Shown piece by piece: positions 1 to 8,829 of a stretch of DNA of 64,000 nucleotides; the first letter of the stretch is position 1; each line of letters begins with the position of its first letter. The notes beneath the pieces were generated by a model that saw nothing but the letters and a program-made list of their open reading frames with translations, had not been told where the DNA came from and searched no databases. Both the position numbers and the translations under genes were made by a program. The stretch covers positions 558,001 through 622,000 of the forward strand of contig NZ_JAGTAS010000058.1 of assembly GCF_025685425.1 (NCBI RefSeq), written 5' to 3'. This stretch comes from Terriglobus albidus. Lineage in GTDB: Bacteria > Acidobacteriota > Terriglobia > Terriglobales > Acidobacteriaceae.

Positions 1-139
1 TGTGGAAGAGAACCTCGGGCGTCGGTCCGCGGCGCGCCGCGCGCTGCGTCTCATACACACGGCGATTCCGCTCGGCCGGCGACTCGGTGCGGCACTTCCG
101 CCGTCCCATTCCTTCAATTGTCTGCGCCACGCTTGCCAT
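1..139 (-). CDS. FtsL-like cell division protein, N-terminal part (3' end outside window)
   Basis: An ATG on the minus strand at 139 opens a frame that runs off the window edge (46 codons seen). It sits 15 bp after the rsmH stop, with a GGAG ribosome site overlapping the rsmH end. The visible part is short, Arg-rich and hydrophilic and ends in PTPEVLF; no membrane span is reached. In the conserved dcw order mraZ-rsmH-ftsL-ftsI this slot is normally FtsL, a bitopic divisome protein. The call rests on position and on a short basic cytoplasmic N-terminus, not on a diagnostic motif. Confidence 0.5.
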   Translation of the reverse strand, partial: MASVAQTIEGMGRRKCRTESPAERNRRVYETQRAARRGPTPEVLFH

Positions 140-154
140 TGCCGTGCTCCCTTC

Positions 155-1048
155 TCACTTCTTCTCCACTACCCGCAGCTTGGCGCTGCGTGCCCGCGGA
201 TTGCGTTCCATCTCGTCCTCAGTCGCCGTTACCGGCTTCTTCGTCAAAATCCCGTACTCGCCTGTCCGCGATCGTTCGCGGAAGTCGTCTTTCACCAGCC
301 GGTCTTCCAGCGAGTGAAAACTGATCACTGCCAGCCGGCCACTGGGCTTCAGAAGAGATGGCGCGCTTGCAAGCAGCGACCGGATCTCTCCCAGCTCGTC
401 ATTCACGTAAATCCGGAGCGCCTGAAAGGTCTTCGTCGCGGGATGAATCTTCTCGCCTTTCATTGCTGGGGCCGCGGCCGCTACCACTCGGGCTAACTCC
501 CCCGTCGTCGTAATCGGCCGGGCCCTGACAATGGCTCTGGCAATCCTGCGCGAACTCCTTTCCTCTCCGAATTCGTAAATCAGGTCGGCGAGCTCGTTTT
601 CGTCGATCTGATTTACCACCTGTTCGGCACTCACCCCTACATTCGGGTTCATCCGCATATCAAGCGGACCGTCGTGCCTGAAACTGAATCCTCTGTGCGG
701 TGTGTCCAGCTGCAGACTGCTTACGCCAAAGTCGGCCAGGATGCCATCGAGCGTTCCAGGCGCAATTACCTGGCCTGCCTCGCTGAAAGCCCGTGCATGA
801 AACTCAACCTTCGGCATCGTTGCCTTCAGCTCCGCCGCCAGATGTTCCAGCCGCTCCTTCGCCAGCTTCATGGCGTCCGGATCGCGATCGAAACAATGCA
901 GCGTTCCATTTGGCCCCAGGCGGCGAGCGATTCCGCTCGTATGCCCGGCAAGTCCAAGCGTCGCGTCAGCGTAGATTCCGCCGCGCCGCACATTCAGGAA
1001 GTTCAAAACCTCTTCAAAAAGAACCGGCACATGAAGCGATGCAATCAT
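155..1048 (-). CDS. rsmH: 16S rRNA (cytosine(1402)-N(4))-methyltransferase
   Basis: 297 aa, the usual RsmH size. It methylates N4 of C1402 in the 30S decoding centre using S-adenosylmethionine. Visible are the N-terminal HVPVLFEEV, the SAM-binding loop ADATLGLAGHT (residues about 27-37), the acidic FDRDPDAM motif, LADFGVSSLQLD, the GFSFRHDGPLDMRM block and the C-terminal ISFHSLEDR. It lies 37 bp downstream of mraZ and 15 bp upstream of the FtsL-like gene, so it is the second gene of a dcw operon probably read from the mraZ promoter. No key residue appears to be missing. Confidence 0.97.
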   Translation of the reverse strand: MIASLHVPVLFEEVLNFLNVRRGGIYADATLGLAGHTSGIARRLGPNGTLHCFDRDPDAMKLAKERLEHLAAELKATMPKVEFHARAFSEAGQVIAPGTLDGILADFGVSSLQLDTPHRGFSFRHDGPLDMRMNPNVGVSAEQVVNQIDENELADLIYEFGEERSSRRIARAIVRARPITTTGELARVVAAAAPAMKGEKIHPATKTFQALRIYVNDELGEIRSLLASAPSLLKPSGRLAVISFHSLEDRLVKDDFRERSRTGEYGILTKKPVTATEDEMERNPRARSAKLRVVEKK

Positions 1049-1085
1049 TCATCCCCCATGCGGCTCCCTTGGGAGCCCAAAACCG

Positions 1086-1526
1086 TTACAGACCGAGGTC
1101 AGCCAATGCAGCCTGGTCGTCCATCGTGAGCGGCTGGGCCTCCAGCTCAGCCTTGAAGGCTTCGTGGTTCACCAGCTCCAGGTAGGTCTGCGATCCCAGA
1201 ACCACCACCTCGCCCTTCACGTCTGCTGCCTGCCGCAGAATGGCCGGAATCAGAACCCGTCCCTGCTCGTCCATCTGCGCCATCTGGCCGTAATAGTTGG
1301 TTACGTCCAGAAACTTCTTCTTGTGGGGATTCATGGAGGGAATCTGCGCCAGCCTCTCCTCGATCTTTTCCCACTCCTTCAGCGGATAAATTTCAGCCCG
1401 CTTGCCGTCCTTGCTGGTGATGTAGAACTGATCGCCATAGACATCCTTGCAACGGCGCATGAACTCGGCGGGCAGCTTAAGCCTTCCCTTGTCGTCGACA
1501 CGCGCTGGATGATTTCCGCGAAACAT
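1086..1526 (-). CDS. mraZ: Transcriptional regulator MraZ
   Basis: 146 aa, the normal length, with two SpoVT/AbrB-type swapped-hairpin repeats. The first carries HPARVDDKGRLKLPAEF (residues about 6-22), the second AQMDEQGRVLIPAILR (about 84-99). MraZ forms a ring-shaped oligomer that binds tandem GTGG-type boxes upstream of its own gene and tunes the dcw operon. Four boxes at exact 10-bp spacing plus a fifth lie 107-154 bp upstream of this start, which supports autoregulation. First gene of the visible dcw cluster. Confidence 0.97.
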   Translation of the reverse strand: MFRGNHPARVDDKGRLKLPAEFMRRCKDVYGDQFYITSKDGKRAEIYPLKEWEKIEERLAQIPSMNPHKKKFLDVTNYYGQMAQMDEQGRVLIPAILRQAADVKGEVVVLGSQTYLELVNHEAFKAELEAQPLTMDDQAALADLGL

Positions 1527-1875
1527 CGTTCCTCAGTGCCAGCAAGAACCAAGAGCACAAAGTTGGTTACGGTGCGAATCTTGCCGTTCGCTTCCGTTCC
1601 AGGGTTAGAATCATGCCATCGGAGCAGCATTCATCCCTTTTGCTCCACTTCTTACCACTTCGACCCACAGAATCACCCATAAGTTGCCCCAATACAAGTC
1701 CCTAAATTGCGGAAAACATTAGCGGTTCCAAAATGGTCTGTGGAAAACTCAGGCTGTGGGGGTAACCAAAGGGTATACCCCAACCCGTGGTGTTTAGGAG
1801 ATTGGTGCAGGAGGGTGGCGCGGCTGAGGAAATCCGTGGTAAGCGAAAATTAGGCGAAAGTAAGCGGGAACCGCG
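1527..1875. other. Intergenic region upstream of mraZ
   Basis: 349 bp between mraZ and the DUF2127 gene, both on the minus strand. It should hold the dcw promoter for mraZ. The MraZ box array lies at 1633-1680. A clear -35/-10 pair was not resolved, and no additional coding frame with a ribosome site was seen. Confidence 0.6.
1633..1680 (-). promoter_or_regulatory. MraZ operator: tandem GTGG-type boxes
   Basis: Read on the minus strand the hexamers are ATGGGT (1675-1680), GTGGGT (1663-1668), GTGGTA (1653-1658), GTGGAG (1643-1648) and AGGGAT (1633-1638). The last four are spaced exactly 10 bp start to start, one helical turn, as expected for the MraZ ring on DNA. The array lies in front of mraZ. 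Confidence 0.75.
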
Positions 1876-2370
1876 TCAATCCTGCTGTTTCCGCCGCCGC
1901 ATCCGCGACAGAATCCACAGCAGATACGCCACGATAAGCAGGTTCCCAATCAGGATCCCCAGCCTCCAGATGTTGGGGTGGTGTGCCAGCTCATAGAGTT
2001 CCCAGGGGAGGAAGACCAGGCTGGCAATCACCGTCAGATACTCTGCCCAAATCTTCTCCCGCACCAGCCCTACCCCCTCCACCAGCTTCAGCGCGCCGTA
2101 TGCAAAAGCAGAGGCGCCGATCTGTTTCAGGCGGTGGTTGTTGATCAGGTCGATCTTGTCAAAGGCGAGCGAAACCAGCCGGCCATCTTCATTCAGGTGG
2201 AGATAGCGGACCAGATTCGTGAGCTCGTCGTTGAGATCTTTATTCAGGAGATGAAGCACTCCAAGTCCCACGGCTACGGAAAGTGCCGCTTCCAATACCT
2301 TCAGGATGCCGATGGCCAGCAGACCAGAGTCATGGTGTTTTGCTGCAGGATGGGACTGCGTGCCGTTCAT
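1876..2370 (-). CDS. DUF2127 family membrane protein
   Basis: 164 aa from the ATG at 2370 (MNGTQSHPAAKHHDSGLL). A longer frame reaches 2670, but its extra 100 residues are low-complexity basic sequence unlike the family. Hydrophobic segments lie near residues 17-40, 78-100, 105-125 and 135-157, giving about four membrane spans, with a polar soluble stretch between the first two and a basic C-terminal end RMRRRKQQD. DUF2127 proteins are small inner-membrane proteins of unknown function. It follows the PKHD oxygenase gene in the same direction with a 312-bp gap, so co-transcription is uncertain. Confidence 0.75.
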   Translation of the reverse strand: MNGTQSHPAAKHHDSGLLAIGILKVLEAALSVAVGLGVLHLLNKDLNDELTNLVRYLHLNEDGRLVSLAFDKIDLINNHRLKQIGASAFAYGALKLVEGVGLVREKIWAEYLTVIASLVFLPWELYELAHHPNIWRLGILIGNLLIVAYLLWILSRMRRRKQQD

Positions 2371-2682
2371 ACGCGCGAGGAGGCCTGACTTCCAGCTTCG
2401 AGGCAAGACTACCGGACTGTCAAACCGACGCGGGAGAACAGACGATAAATACGCACGCGTCCTCATGCGCCAGCTATCGGCCGTTTCTGAAGAACCGTTA
2501 CGTACAGCACAGCCCGCCGGCAGCGAAGATATCCAATTTCTGCCACGGAGATGGAGCCTGGTCGTGAGGGCGACCAGCTCCACCTCCGTGTTGCCCGAAG
2601 CACCGTGTGTGTTTGCTTCGGACCCTTTCGGACGCACCGGCCATGTTCCGAGGCAAGGCGGCGCGCCCATCCTGCACCTGCG
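2371..2682. other. Spacer with a long imperfect hairpin
   Basis: 312 bp without a supportable gene. The arms 2546-2564 and 2571-2588 form a stem with CTGGTCG/CGACCAG at the loop and two further 5-bp paired blocks, interrupted by one bulge and one mismatch. There is no T-run on either side, so this is at best a weak or factor-assisted terminator after the oxygenase gene. Confidence 0.4.
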
Positions 2683-3363
2683 TTACAGCTCAGCCCACTG
2701 CCGCAGCAGGTTGTGATACACCCCGGTCAATTGCACCGTCGAAGGATGCTCCGGATGATCAGCGGCCAGTCTCTGGATTGAAGTATCGAGATCGAAGAGC
2801 AACGTACGCTGCGCATCCTGGCGCACCATGCTCTGCAGCCAGAAGAACGAGCTCACCCGGGCTCCGCGAGTCACTGGCGTCACATGATGCAGACTCGTCG
2901 AGGGATACAGGATCATCGAGCCTGCGGGCAGTTTCACGCTCTGCACGCCATAGACATCTTCGATTCTGAGCTCTCCTCCGTCATACTCTGAGGGTTCTGT
3001 AAGAAAGAGCGTGCACGAGAGATCGGTACGAATGCGGAATCCTGTATTTCCGATCGGACGCACTGCGGTATCGACATGCGTACCAAAATGGCCACCGCCC
3101 GCATACCGGTTGAACATCGGCGGAAAGACTCTCAAGGGCAGCGCCGCCGAGAGAAATAGCGGATTGGCGCCCAGCGCGTTAAGTACGATCTCACCGAGCT
3201 GCTGGGCGACCGGGTGCGTTTCCGTGAGCTGCTGATTGTCCTTTACCGTCTGGGCCTGGTAGCCGGCGGTTACTTTTCCATCCGACCAGTCTGCGCTGTC
3301 GAGAATGGAACGCATGTGGCGTACCTGCTCCGCGGTAAGAACATCAGGAATCGTGACTAACAT
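2683..3363 (-). CDS. PKHD-type Fe(II)/2-oxoglutarate hydroxylase (PiuC/YbiX family)
   Basis: 226 aa, the family's usual length. The double-stranded beta-helix iron site is visible: HVD at residues 96-98 gives the first two ligands, H159/H160 in SLHHV the distal histidine, and R169 in TRGARV the likely 2-oxoglutarate-binding arginine. Genes of this family typically sit beside catecholate-type TonB receptors (fiu-ybiX, piuA-piuC). Here it lies 178 bp downstream of such a receptor on the same strand. The substrate is unknown; a role in siderophore or iron handling is inferred from context. Confidence 0.9.
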   Translation of the reverse strand: MLVTIPDVLTAEQVRHMRSILDSADWSDGKVTAGYQAQTVKDNQQLTETHPVAQQLGEIVLNALGANPLFLSAALPLRVFPPMFNRYAGGGHFGTHVDTAVRPIGNTGFRIRTDLSCTLFLTEPSEYDGGELRIEDVYGVQSVKLPAGSMILYPSTSLHHVTPVTRGARVSSFFWLQSMVRQDAQRTLLFDLDTSIQRLAADHPEHPSTVQLTGVYHNLLRQWAEL

Positions 3364-3429
3364 CGGTTTGCCTTACTCCTTGCTGCATAAGTGCAGGGAC
3401 GGTATCCGCGAGGCCCTGCACTCGGGGTT

Positions 3430-3544
3430 GGAGCAAGTCTCCTAAAGGTGTAGAGCGGAGTCCTGGCTGTTTGCGCCGTTTTCCGACGAAGAAAACGGCA
3501 TTCGCAGGTTTATCCAGAGCCACAGTATTAGGAGAATTGCTCTA
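3430..3544. repeat. Dispersed inverted repeat, family B copy 1
   Basis: About 115 bp with ends GGAGCAAGTCTCCTAAA and TTAGGAGAATTGCTCTA and an internal stem around CGTTTTC/GAAAACG. A longer copy lies at 12987-13139. The right end supplies the TAG stop codon of the TonB receptor gene (3542-3544, minus strand). The right terminal hexamer TGCTCTA matches family A. Confidence 0.85.
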
Positions 3545-6151
3545 AAAGCGCGCGTTGAAACCAAACTGCGCGTTGAAGCCTTCTCCTGGAATCAGGTGAT
3601 TCGGATGGGGCTGATCGATATAGAACTTGTTGCCAAGGTTGTTGAGATTCGCCTGAAAGTCGAGGCGATCGCTGAGCGGCTTGCGTATCATCGCCGAGAA
3701 GATCCAGTATTCAGGAATGCCTTTGTAGTCCAGACGGACGTTATTCACGTTGGTGGCCGCCGTCGTGTCATAGACCGCAATCAAAGTGCCTGTGCTGGCG
3801 CGGCGTGCCGCTGTGTAGTTCGTACCGAAACCACCGACAAAGCCCCATCCGATGTCATGGGTCACCCACAGGTTGCCGGTGTTCTTCGGCACGTTAGCAA
3901 ATGGCATACCTACGGGGTTGATATAGAACGGGGCCGAATGTGCCAGGGCGAGACTCGCGGCATCTCCCTGCGCGGCAATTGCGGCGGCCTGGACGGCGAA
4001 CGGTGACGCATTCAACGTCGTAGCCGTGACACGTCCGGACAGATAGGCATAACCTGCCAGAATGTCGAAATGCTGCGGCAGATGTCCCAACACACCGAAC
4101 TGCACACCCTGAATGCGCTGATTGCCGACATTTCGAACCTGGGTGGTGTCGAACGGATCAGTTTCGTAGACATTCGACTTCGTCGTACGGAAATAGGCTC
4201 CGTTGAGATTGAGACGATCGCGCAGGAACGCCCACTTTGCGCCGGTTTCGTAAGTCTCGTTCTCCTGCGGGGCCTGGGTCGCATTATTTGCGGTCAGGCT
4301 GAGGCTCTCGGCCGAAGGATTGAAGCTGGTGCCCCAGTCAAAGTACACACTTCCATTCGGACGAGGCTTCACCACGGCTGCGGCGCGATAGGTCGGCTTA
4401 TCATCGGCGCGCCATGGGAGCACACCATTCGCGGCTTGATCTGATTGCGTCTCGAAGTGATCGAAACGAACTCCACCCGAAAGCATGAGCCACTGCGTCA
4501 GCTTCATGGTGTCGTTGAAGCCGACACCGTAGCTCCAGGAGGTAATGTGAGTACGGCCTGGAGGCGTGGAGTAGCTCGCGACATACACATCCTGCGCTGG
4601 GTTCAACGCATTCGTCGTACCTACCGTACGAGCAGTGCGTTGCGGCATCGACCGCTCGCGCCCACCTTCCGCCATGATCACAGCATCATTCTCGATGTGC
4701 CGCAGTGAGAAGTGGCCGACGGCACTGGTCTGGTTCCAGATAATGTCTTCCGTGCTGTTGATCGGAATCTGCGCACGGGTGACCTGCACATTGCTCAAAG
4801 GAGTCGTTACGGGATAGCAAGCCGTCGCATTGGTCGGAGCGCAGGTTGCGTTATACCCCGTGATCTTCCCGGTCGAGTCTTTGATCGCAGTCAGCGTTCC
4901 CACCGTCAAGATCTGAGGCTCCGTGATCACAACATTGCGGGGGTAGTTGCCCCAACGCGTAACGTTGCGCAGTGTTGCTCGCGTGCCGATGTCGTGTTCC
5001 ACCTTCGCGGTGACTACATCGGGATTCGTGCGCAGGAAGTTGTCATTGGCAAAACCGTAGTAGTTCTTGCGGTTCACCTTGGCGACACGCGGCCCGAAGT
5101 AGGGCAGACCATAGTCCGGAGTGGAGTTCTCGGCCTCGTGCAGGTAGTTGAGGCTGAAACGCGTCGGCGAATTCAGACCAAAGATCAGCGACGGCGCGAT
5201 ACCAAAACGCCGGGTCTCTGCATAGTTACGCTGCGCGACTTTGCTCTGAGTACCCACCACATTCAGACGAAATGCCGCGCCATCAAGCGTGTCCTTCAGC
5301 GGAACATTGATGTCGCCGGCAACACGCCGCATGAGGTTTGTACCAAGCTGCAGCGAACCACGTGCGAACTCATTTGCCTGGGGCTGCTTTGTCTCCTGAT
5401 TGATGACGCCGCCGGTCGATCCGCGTCCGAACTGCACGCTTGCAGGTCCCTGCAATACAGCCACCTGCTCGTAATCGAAGGCATCGCGGTAGTAGCTTCC
5501 GAAGTCACGAATGCCATCGAGGAACATATCGTTACGCGCGGAGAACCCGCGGATCGTCAGGTTATCGCCCTGCGCTCCAGCCTCGCCGGCTGCAATGGAG
5601 ATGCCTGGCGAGTTGCGCAGAGTATCGCGCAGCGTGGTGACCTGCTGCTCCTGCATGATGTACTGCGGAATCACATTGACGGTCTGCGCCGTGTCCAGCA
5701 GCGGCTGCGTGAACTGCGTCAGCGCGACAGTCGTCGACTGCGTCGTGACATCCACCTGCTCGGAGTTTTGTACACCGATCTCAAAGGTAGAGTCTCCCGT
5801 CACCTTTACGCCCAGGCCGGTTTCGCCCAGCAGCTCACGAAGGGCCTGCTCGGCAGACATCATGCCGCTGACGCCCTTGGTACGGAAGCCGGCAACCGTC
5901 TCGGCGGGAACCTTCAGGTTCACCTTGCTGCCGCTCTGCGACTCAAAGCTCCGCAGCGCCTCGTCCATCTGTCCGGCTGGGATATTGAACTTCACCACGC
6001 CCTGCGAGATAGGCGCGTGATGCGAACGATCATGTCCATGACCTTCCTGGGCGACCGCTCCCTCGCCGGCGCCATACGCCGCCAGAGTTACCGCCACTAC
6101 CTTCGCGCTACGCTTCTGCCAGAGCTTCCAACGATTCAAAGGCCTCTTCAT
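3542..6151 (-). CDS. TonB-dependent siderophore receptor with N-terminal STN domain
   Basis: 869 aa outer-membrane receptor. After a signal peptide (about residues 1-35, ending AVAQ) comes a His-rich stretch GHGHDRSHH, then a secretin/TonB STN domain (about 50-125; GQMDEALRSFESQSG) that in FpvA/FecA-type receptors signals to an anti-sigma factor. The plug follows (about 150-270: TLRDTLRNSPGISI, NLTIRGFSARNDMFLDGIRD, VAVLQGPASVQFGRG), then the 22-strand barrel ending in Phe (FGFNARF). The start has a GGAGG site 7 nt upstream. No sigma/anti-sigma pair is in the window. The PKHD oxygenase downstream points to catecholate or similar iron chelates as ligand. Confidence 0.93.
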   Translation of the reverse strand: MKRPLNRWKLWQKRSAKVVAVTLAAYGAGEGAVAQEGHGHDRSHHAPISQGVVKFNIPAGQMDEALRSFESQSGSKVNLKVPAETVAGFRTKGVSGMMSAEQALRELLGETGLGVKVTGDSTFEIGVQNSEQVDVTTQSTTVALTQFTQPLLDTAQTVNVIPQYIMQEQQVTTLRDTLRNSPGISIAAGEAGAQGDNLTIRGFSARNDMFLDGIRDFGSYYRDAFDYEQVAVLQGPASVQFGRGSTGGVINQETKQPQANEFARGSLQLGTNLMRRVAGDINVPLKDTLDGAAFRLNVVGTQSKVAQRNYAETRRFGIAPSLIFGLNSPTRFSLNYLHEAENSTPDYGLPYFGPRVAKVNRKNYYGFANDNFLRTNPDVVTAKVEHDIGTRATLRNVTRWGNYPRNVVITEPQILTVGTLTAIKDSTGKITGYNATCAPTNATACYPVTTPLSNVQVTRAQIPINSTEDIIWNQTSAVGHFSLRHIENDAVIMAEGGRERSMPQRTARTVGTTNALNPAQDVYVASYSTPPGRTHITSWSYGVGFNDTMKLTQWLMLSGGVRFDHFETQSDQAANGVLPWRADDKPTYRAAAVVKPRPNGSVYFDWGTSFNPSAESLSLTANNATQAPQENETYETGAKWAFLRDRLNLNGAYFRTTKSNVYETDPFDTTQVRNVGNQRIQGVQFGVLGHLPQHFDILAGYAYLSGRVTATTLNASPFAVQAAAIAAQGDAASLALAHSAPFYINPVGMPFANVPKNTGNLWVTHDIGWGFVGGFGTNYTAARRASTGTLIAVYDTTAATNVNNVRLDYKGIPEYWIFSAMIRKPLSDRLDFQANLNNLGNKFYIDQPHPNHLIPGEGFNAQFGFNARF

Positions 6152-6401
6152 CCCAATCCTCCAGGGGTTTTGGTCTGCGCGGAGGCCCTCACCTGCACAC
6201 GCTTCCCAGTCTTGTCTTTCGCCCGAAACCAGCCCTCAACCCGTTCGCGGCACACCTTCGCCCCTCAGAGCTTCCTGAAGGCGATAAAAGACTTATTCAG
6301 TCCGATATAGGAAGCATATCGCAATCAGCGACCTTTCAGGTCCTATTTGAGAAAAATTTCCGACTATTTCGGTCGGTAATCGTTCAAGTACTCTGAAAGC
6401 C

Positions 6402-6962
6402 GTGCCGGCCACATTTCATACCGAGCAGTGGGTTCCCTACCCGGTCGAGCTGGTCTTCGCCTTTTTGGCGAATCCATACAATCTGCCACTGCTGATGCCG
6501 AAGTTCTTCAAGGTCCGGATCGAGGAGGCGGCGCTTGCACCTCCACCGCAACGACCGGTAGCTCCGGATCCTGCGCTACGCCTGAAGAGCATCGCCGCAG
6601 GCGCCGGCAGCCGCTTTACGGTCTCAGCCTGTCTGGTTCCCTTGCCTCTCATCAACTTCCGTGTTCCCTGGGAGGTCGAGATTGCCGAGTTCGCGTGGAA
6701 CCACCACTTCACGGACGTCCAGCTTCGCGGCCCCTTCCGTTACTGGAAGCACACGCACAGCGTCAGCGAAGAGACCCGCGCCAACGAGGCCGGAGTTCCC
6801 ATTCACGGCACTCGCATTATTGATGACATCGAGTTCACCCCACCCATGGCCCTTGCTTCCTCCGCCATCATCAGGCGGCAACTGGCGTCCAACTTCCGAA
6901 CCCGTCAGAAGAAGCTCGATTTGATCCTGCCGAAGTTGATAGCCAGTCTGAATCGACGCTAG
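6402..6962 (+). CDS. SRPBCC (START-like) ligand-binding protein
   Basis: 186 aa from a GTG start. The N-terminus FHTEQWVPYPVELVFAFLANPYNLPLLMPKF is typical of the cyclase/dehydrase branch of the SRPBCC fold, a helix-grip domain with a hydrophobic cavity. Later come RFRVPWEVEI-like strands, LRGPFRYWKHTHSV and the C-terminal helix RRQLASNFRTRQKKLDLIL. The family binds lipids or polyketides or acts on small hydrophobic molecules; the ligand cannot be told. It is divergent from the TonB receptor (250-bp gap), and no shared operator was recognised. Confidence 0.75.
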   Translation: MPATFHTEQWVPYPVELVFAFLANPYNLPLLMPKFFKVRIEEAALAPPPQRPVAPDPALRLKSIAAGAGSRFTVSACLVPLPLINFRVPWEVEIAEFAWNHHFTDVQLRGPFRYWKHTHSVSEETRANEAGVPIHGTRIIDDIEFTPPMALASSAIIRRQLASNFRTRQKKLDLILPKLIASLNRR

Positions 6963-6987
6963 GAGCGAGTCAGTATCTTCGGGACTT

Positions 6988-7163
6988 TTTTGGTCATTTC
7001 GGAGCGACAGCGAAGAAATCTGCCTCTCTACCGATACTCTTCTGGGCTGAAAAGCTGGGTCGCGCTTAGTGTGATACCCATCTTCGCAATGAAATCGCGA
7101 AGCGTGGGAAACCTTGGATTTTGATTCCAACCAGATTTCTTCGCTGCGCTCCGAAATGACAAA
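6988..7163. repeat. Composite inverted repeat, family E copy 1
   Basis: The left arm around 6991-7024 (GGTCATTTCGGAGCGACAGC followed by GAAGAAATCTG) is the inverse of the right arm around 7130-7160 (CAGATTTCTTCGC followed by GCTCCGAAATGAC). The interior has GATACCCATCTTCGC and GCGAAGCGTGGG, a degenerate form of the perfect hairpin at 44847-44888. Related copies are at 44771-44899 and 61400-61512. Confidence 0.75.
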
Positions 7164-7237
7164 TAAAAATCAAACCCAAGATGGTCCGCACACTCCAAGG
7201 ACTTGCGATTCCGGGCAATACCCTGCACCCTAAACCT

Positions 7238-7642
7238 ATGTGGCCCAAGCTTCTTCTCCAACTGACGGAACACCTTCCCAAGCTCATCCGCCTGATCCCA
7301 CTGCTTGAGTCGCTGGTCGCTTCTCGTCTGGCTGCGCCCTCCGCTTCGGCGGAACTTGACCTCACCCCGCTCAACGAGGCCACGGAGGCACTGAAAGCCG
7401 AGCTCGGCCAGGTCGCCCGTTCTCACGTCGCGCTCAGCAAGCAGATCTTTGAGGCGCACCAGGACCTGAACCAGCGCATCGAGCATCTCTCCACAGAGCT
7501 CCGCTCCCACCAGGAAGCGAGCAGCCGCCGAATCGATCAGCTCGAGCACCAACTCCATAACTTCCAGAACTGGTTCTGGATCCTCCTAGCTCTGCTGCTC
7601 GTCGCGATAGCCCTGATGATTGCCCTGCTTGTCGTCAAGTGA
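7238..7642 (+). CDS. Coiled-coil protein with C-terminal membrane anchor
   Basis: 134 aa from the ATG at 7238 (MWPKLLLQLTEHLPKL); a frame opening at 7181 starts inside repeat sequence and is less likely. The N-terminal third is amphipathic. Residues about 50-105 are heptad-rich (ALKAELGQVARSHVALSKQI..RIDQLEHQL), a likely coiled coil, followed by one membrane span (about 110-132, WFWILLALLLVAIALMIALLVV) ending at the terminus. This is a tail-anchor layout. I do not recognise a family. The ribosome site is weak, so the start is uncertain. Confidence 0.65.
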   Translation: MWPKLLLQLTEHLPKLIRLIPLLESLVASRLAAPSASAELDLTPLNEATEALKAELGQVARSHVALSKQIFEAHQDLNQRIEHLSTELRSHQEASSRRIDQLEHQLHNFQNWFWILLALLLVAIALMIALLVVK

Positions 7643-7668
7643 GATGATCGGAGCCTTGACGAGGGTCG

Positions 7669-8679
7669 ATGAGACGAATTCTTCTCGGCGTTTTCCTGCT
7701 ATCGTCAGCCCCACTTATCAGCACGCAGCCCGGCAGTCAGCCATCTCCGCAAAGCCTGCTTGCTGCCGAGCGGGACGCGTTCGTCACGGCTTATTCAAGA
7801 CCATGGCGTCGCGTCGTTCGCTTCATTCTTTTTCCCGGAGATAAGAAAAAAGAGATCACCGGTGCGGTAGAAGATACCGTCTATTCTCCGTTTCACCAGA
7901 AACGCACCTACAGCTCCCCGAAAGAATCGTTCTCCATCTACACGCTTCCGGAAGGCACATTCACGGATCGTAAGAACGCGGTCATTCCTGGAATGCTTCG
8001 CTTCGCCTTGCAAGGGATGTCCCCTCAACTTGTGCCGCAGCTCCTGCCCAAGGATCGCATTCTCGCTATTGCGGCTCTCCCTGACACTCACTTCAGTTGC
8101 TACCAGACCGAACGGCGGGACGACTCCGGATTCATCGCAATCAGCAGCAGAAGCGTACCTTCGTTCTGTTTCGACCACAACGGAACACTGCGTACCGTAA
8201 CGCTGGAACACATTGTCACTGCAGTTAACGCTCAGCTGCTGCTGAACCAGCGATACGTTCCATCCCGAGTACTGGTCGCGACCGAGGAACGACCGCTTGT
8301 CTCTCTTGAGACAGTGCTGCTGGAACCTCTCCCCGAGGGCCGGACAATTGAGAGGCCTCCGGAAGCAAGCTATCCAGGCGAGCGCTCCGAGATCAGCCCG
8401 TGCGATTCCGGGGGCGCCGATATAACTGGCGACGCTTCCTCGTTCGGTACGCGCGGCGTGCTCCTCGATATTCATATTGATAAACAAGGAAAGGTCGACC
8501 GCACATCTGTCATCACTTCCGCCTCTTCCTTATTCGAGCGAGAGGCGCAGGATGAGGTCCGGAAAAGAACATACTCTCCATGCGTAATCTCCGGGAAAGC
8601 TACGGATTTTGGTCTGACGACGCTCTGGTGGGGAAGGGATCGTTTCCGGTTCCGAAAAGGACCTTTTTCTCGCTTCTAA
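7669..8679 (+). CDS. Secreted protein of unknown function (tandem paralogue 1)
   Basis: 336 aa with a signal peptide (MRRILLGVFLLSSAPLIS) and a predicted periplasmic or secreted body. It shares with the gene at 8830-9918 the pattern R.PW.R.V.F, G.VED..YSP..Q.R...S.K..F..YT..EG.F.D..N, a Cys/Gln/Arg motif (SCYQTERRDDSG / ACFGTQRTDESG) and a C-terminal block IHIDKQGKVDRTSVI..EA..EVRKRTYSPCVISG. That block resembles a TonB C-terminal fold. Function unknown. Its TAA stop directly abuts a family A repeat that separates the two paralogues. Confidence 0.8.
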   Translation: MRRILLGVFLLSSAPLISTQPGSQPSPQSLLAAERDAFVTAYSRPWRRVVRFILFPGDKKKEITGAVEDTVYSPFHQKRTYSSPKESFSIYTLPEGTFTDRKNAVIPGMLRFALQGMSPQLVPQLLPKDRILAIAALPDTHFSCYQTERRDDSGFIAISSRSVPSFCFDHNGTLRTVTLEHIVTAVNAQLLLNQRYVPSRVLVATEERPLVSLETVLLEPLPEGRTIERPPEASYPGERSEISPCDSGGADITGDASSFGTRGVLLDIHIDKQGKVDRTSVITSASSLFEREAQDEVRKRTYSPCVISGKATDFGLTTLWWGRDRFRFRKGPFSRF

Positions 8680-8790
8680 AAGCATTTCCCTGTTGCTGGG
8701 TATCCCGGACGAGGTGTGCAGCGGCGTTTTCATTGCGGAAACGCCCATAGATGTGGAATCCCTGCGCTACGTCTACAGGGAAATTGATCT
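8679..8790 (+). repeat. Dispersed inverted repeat, family A copy 1
   Basis: About 112 bp: left end AAAGCATTTCCCTGTTGCTG, internal stem GGCGTTTTC/GGAAACGCC, right end CTACAGGGAAATTGATCTA. It begins at the last base of the preceding stop codon and lies between two tandem paralogous genes. Confidence 0.85.
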
Positions 8791-8829
8791 AAGCGAATAA
8801 CCATCCCCCAACCATGACAAACCGGGGCT

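Noticed and set aside
4712-6310. 532-codon frame antisense to the TonB receptor
   Set aside because: The receptor's plug, STN and barrel features establish the minus-strand gene; the shadow frame lacks any motif.
6152-6401. Fur box in front of the TonB receptor
   Set aside because: No 19-bp GATAAT-type inverted repeat could be found; iron control remains possible but is not seen.
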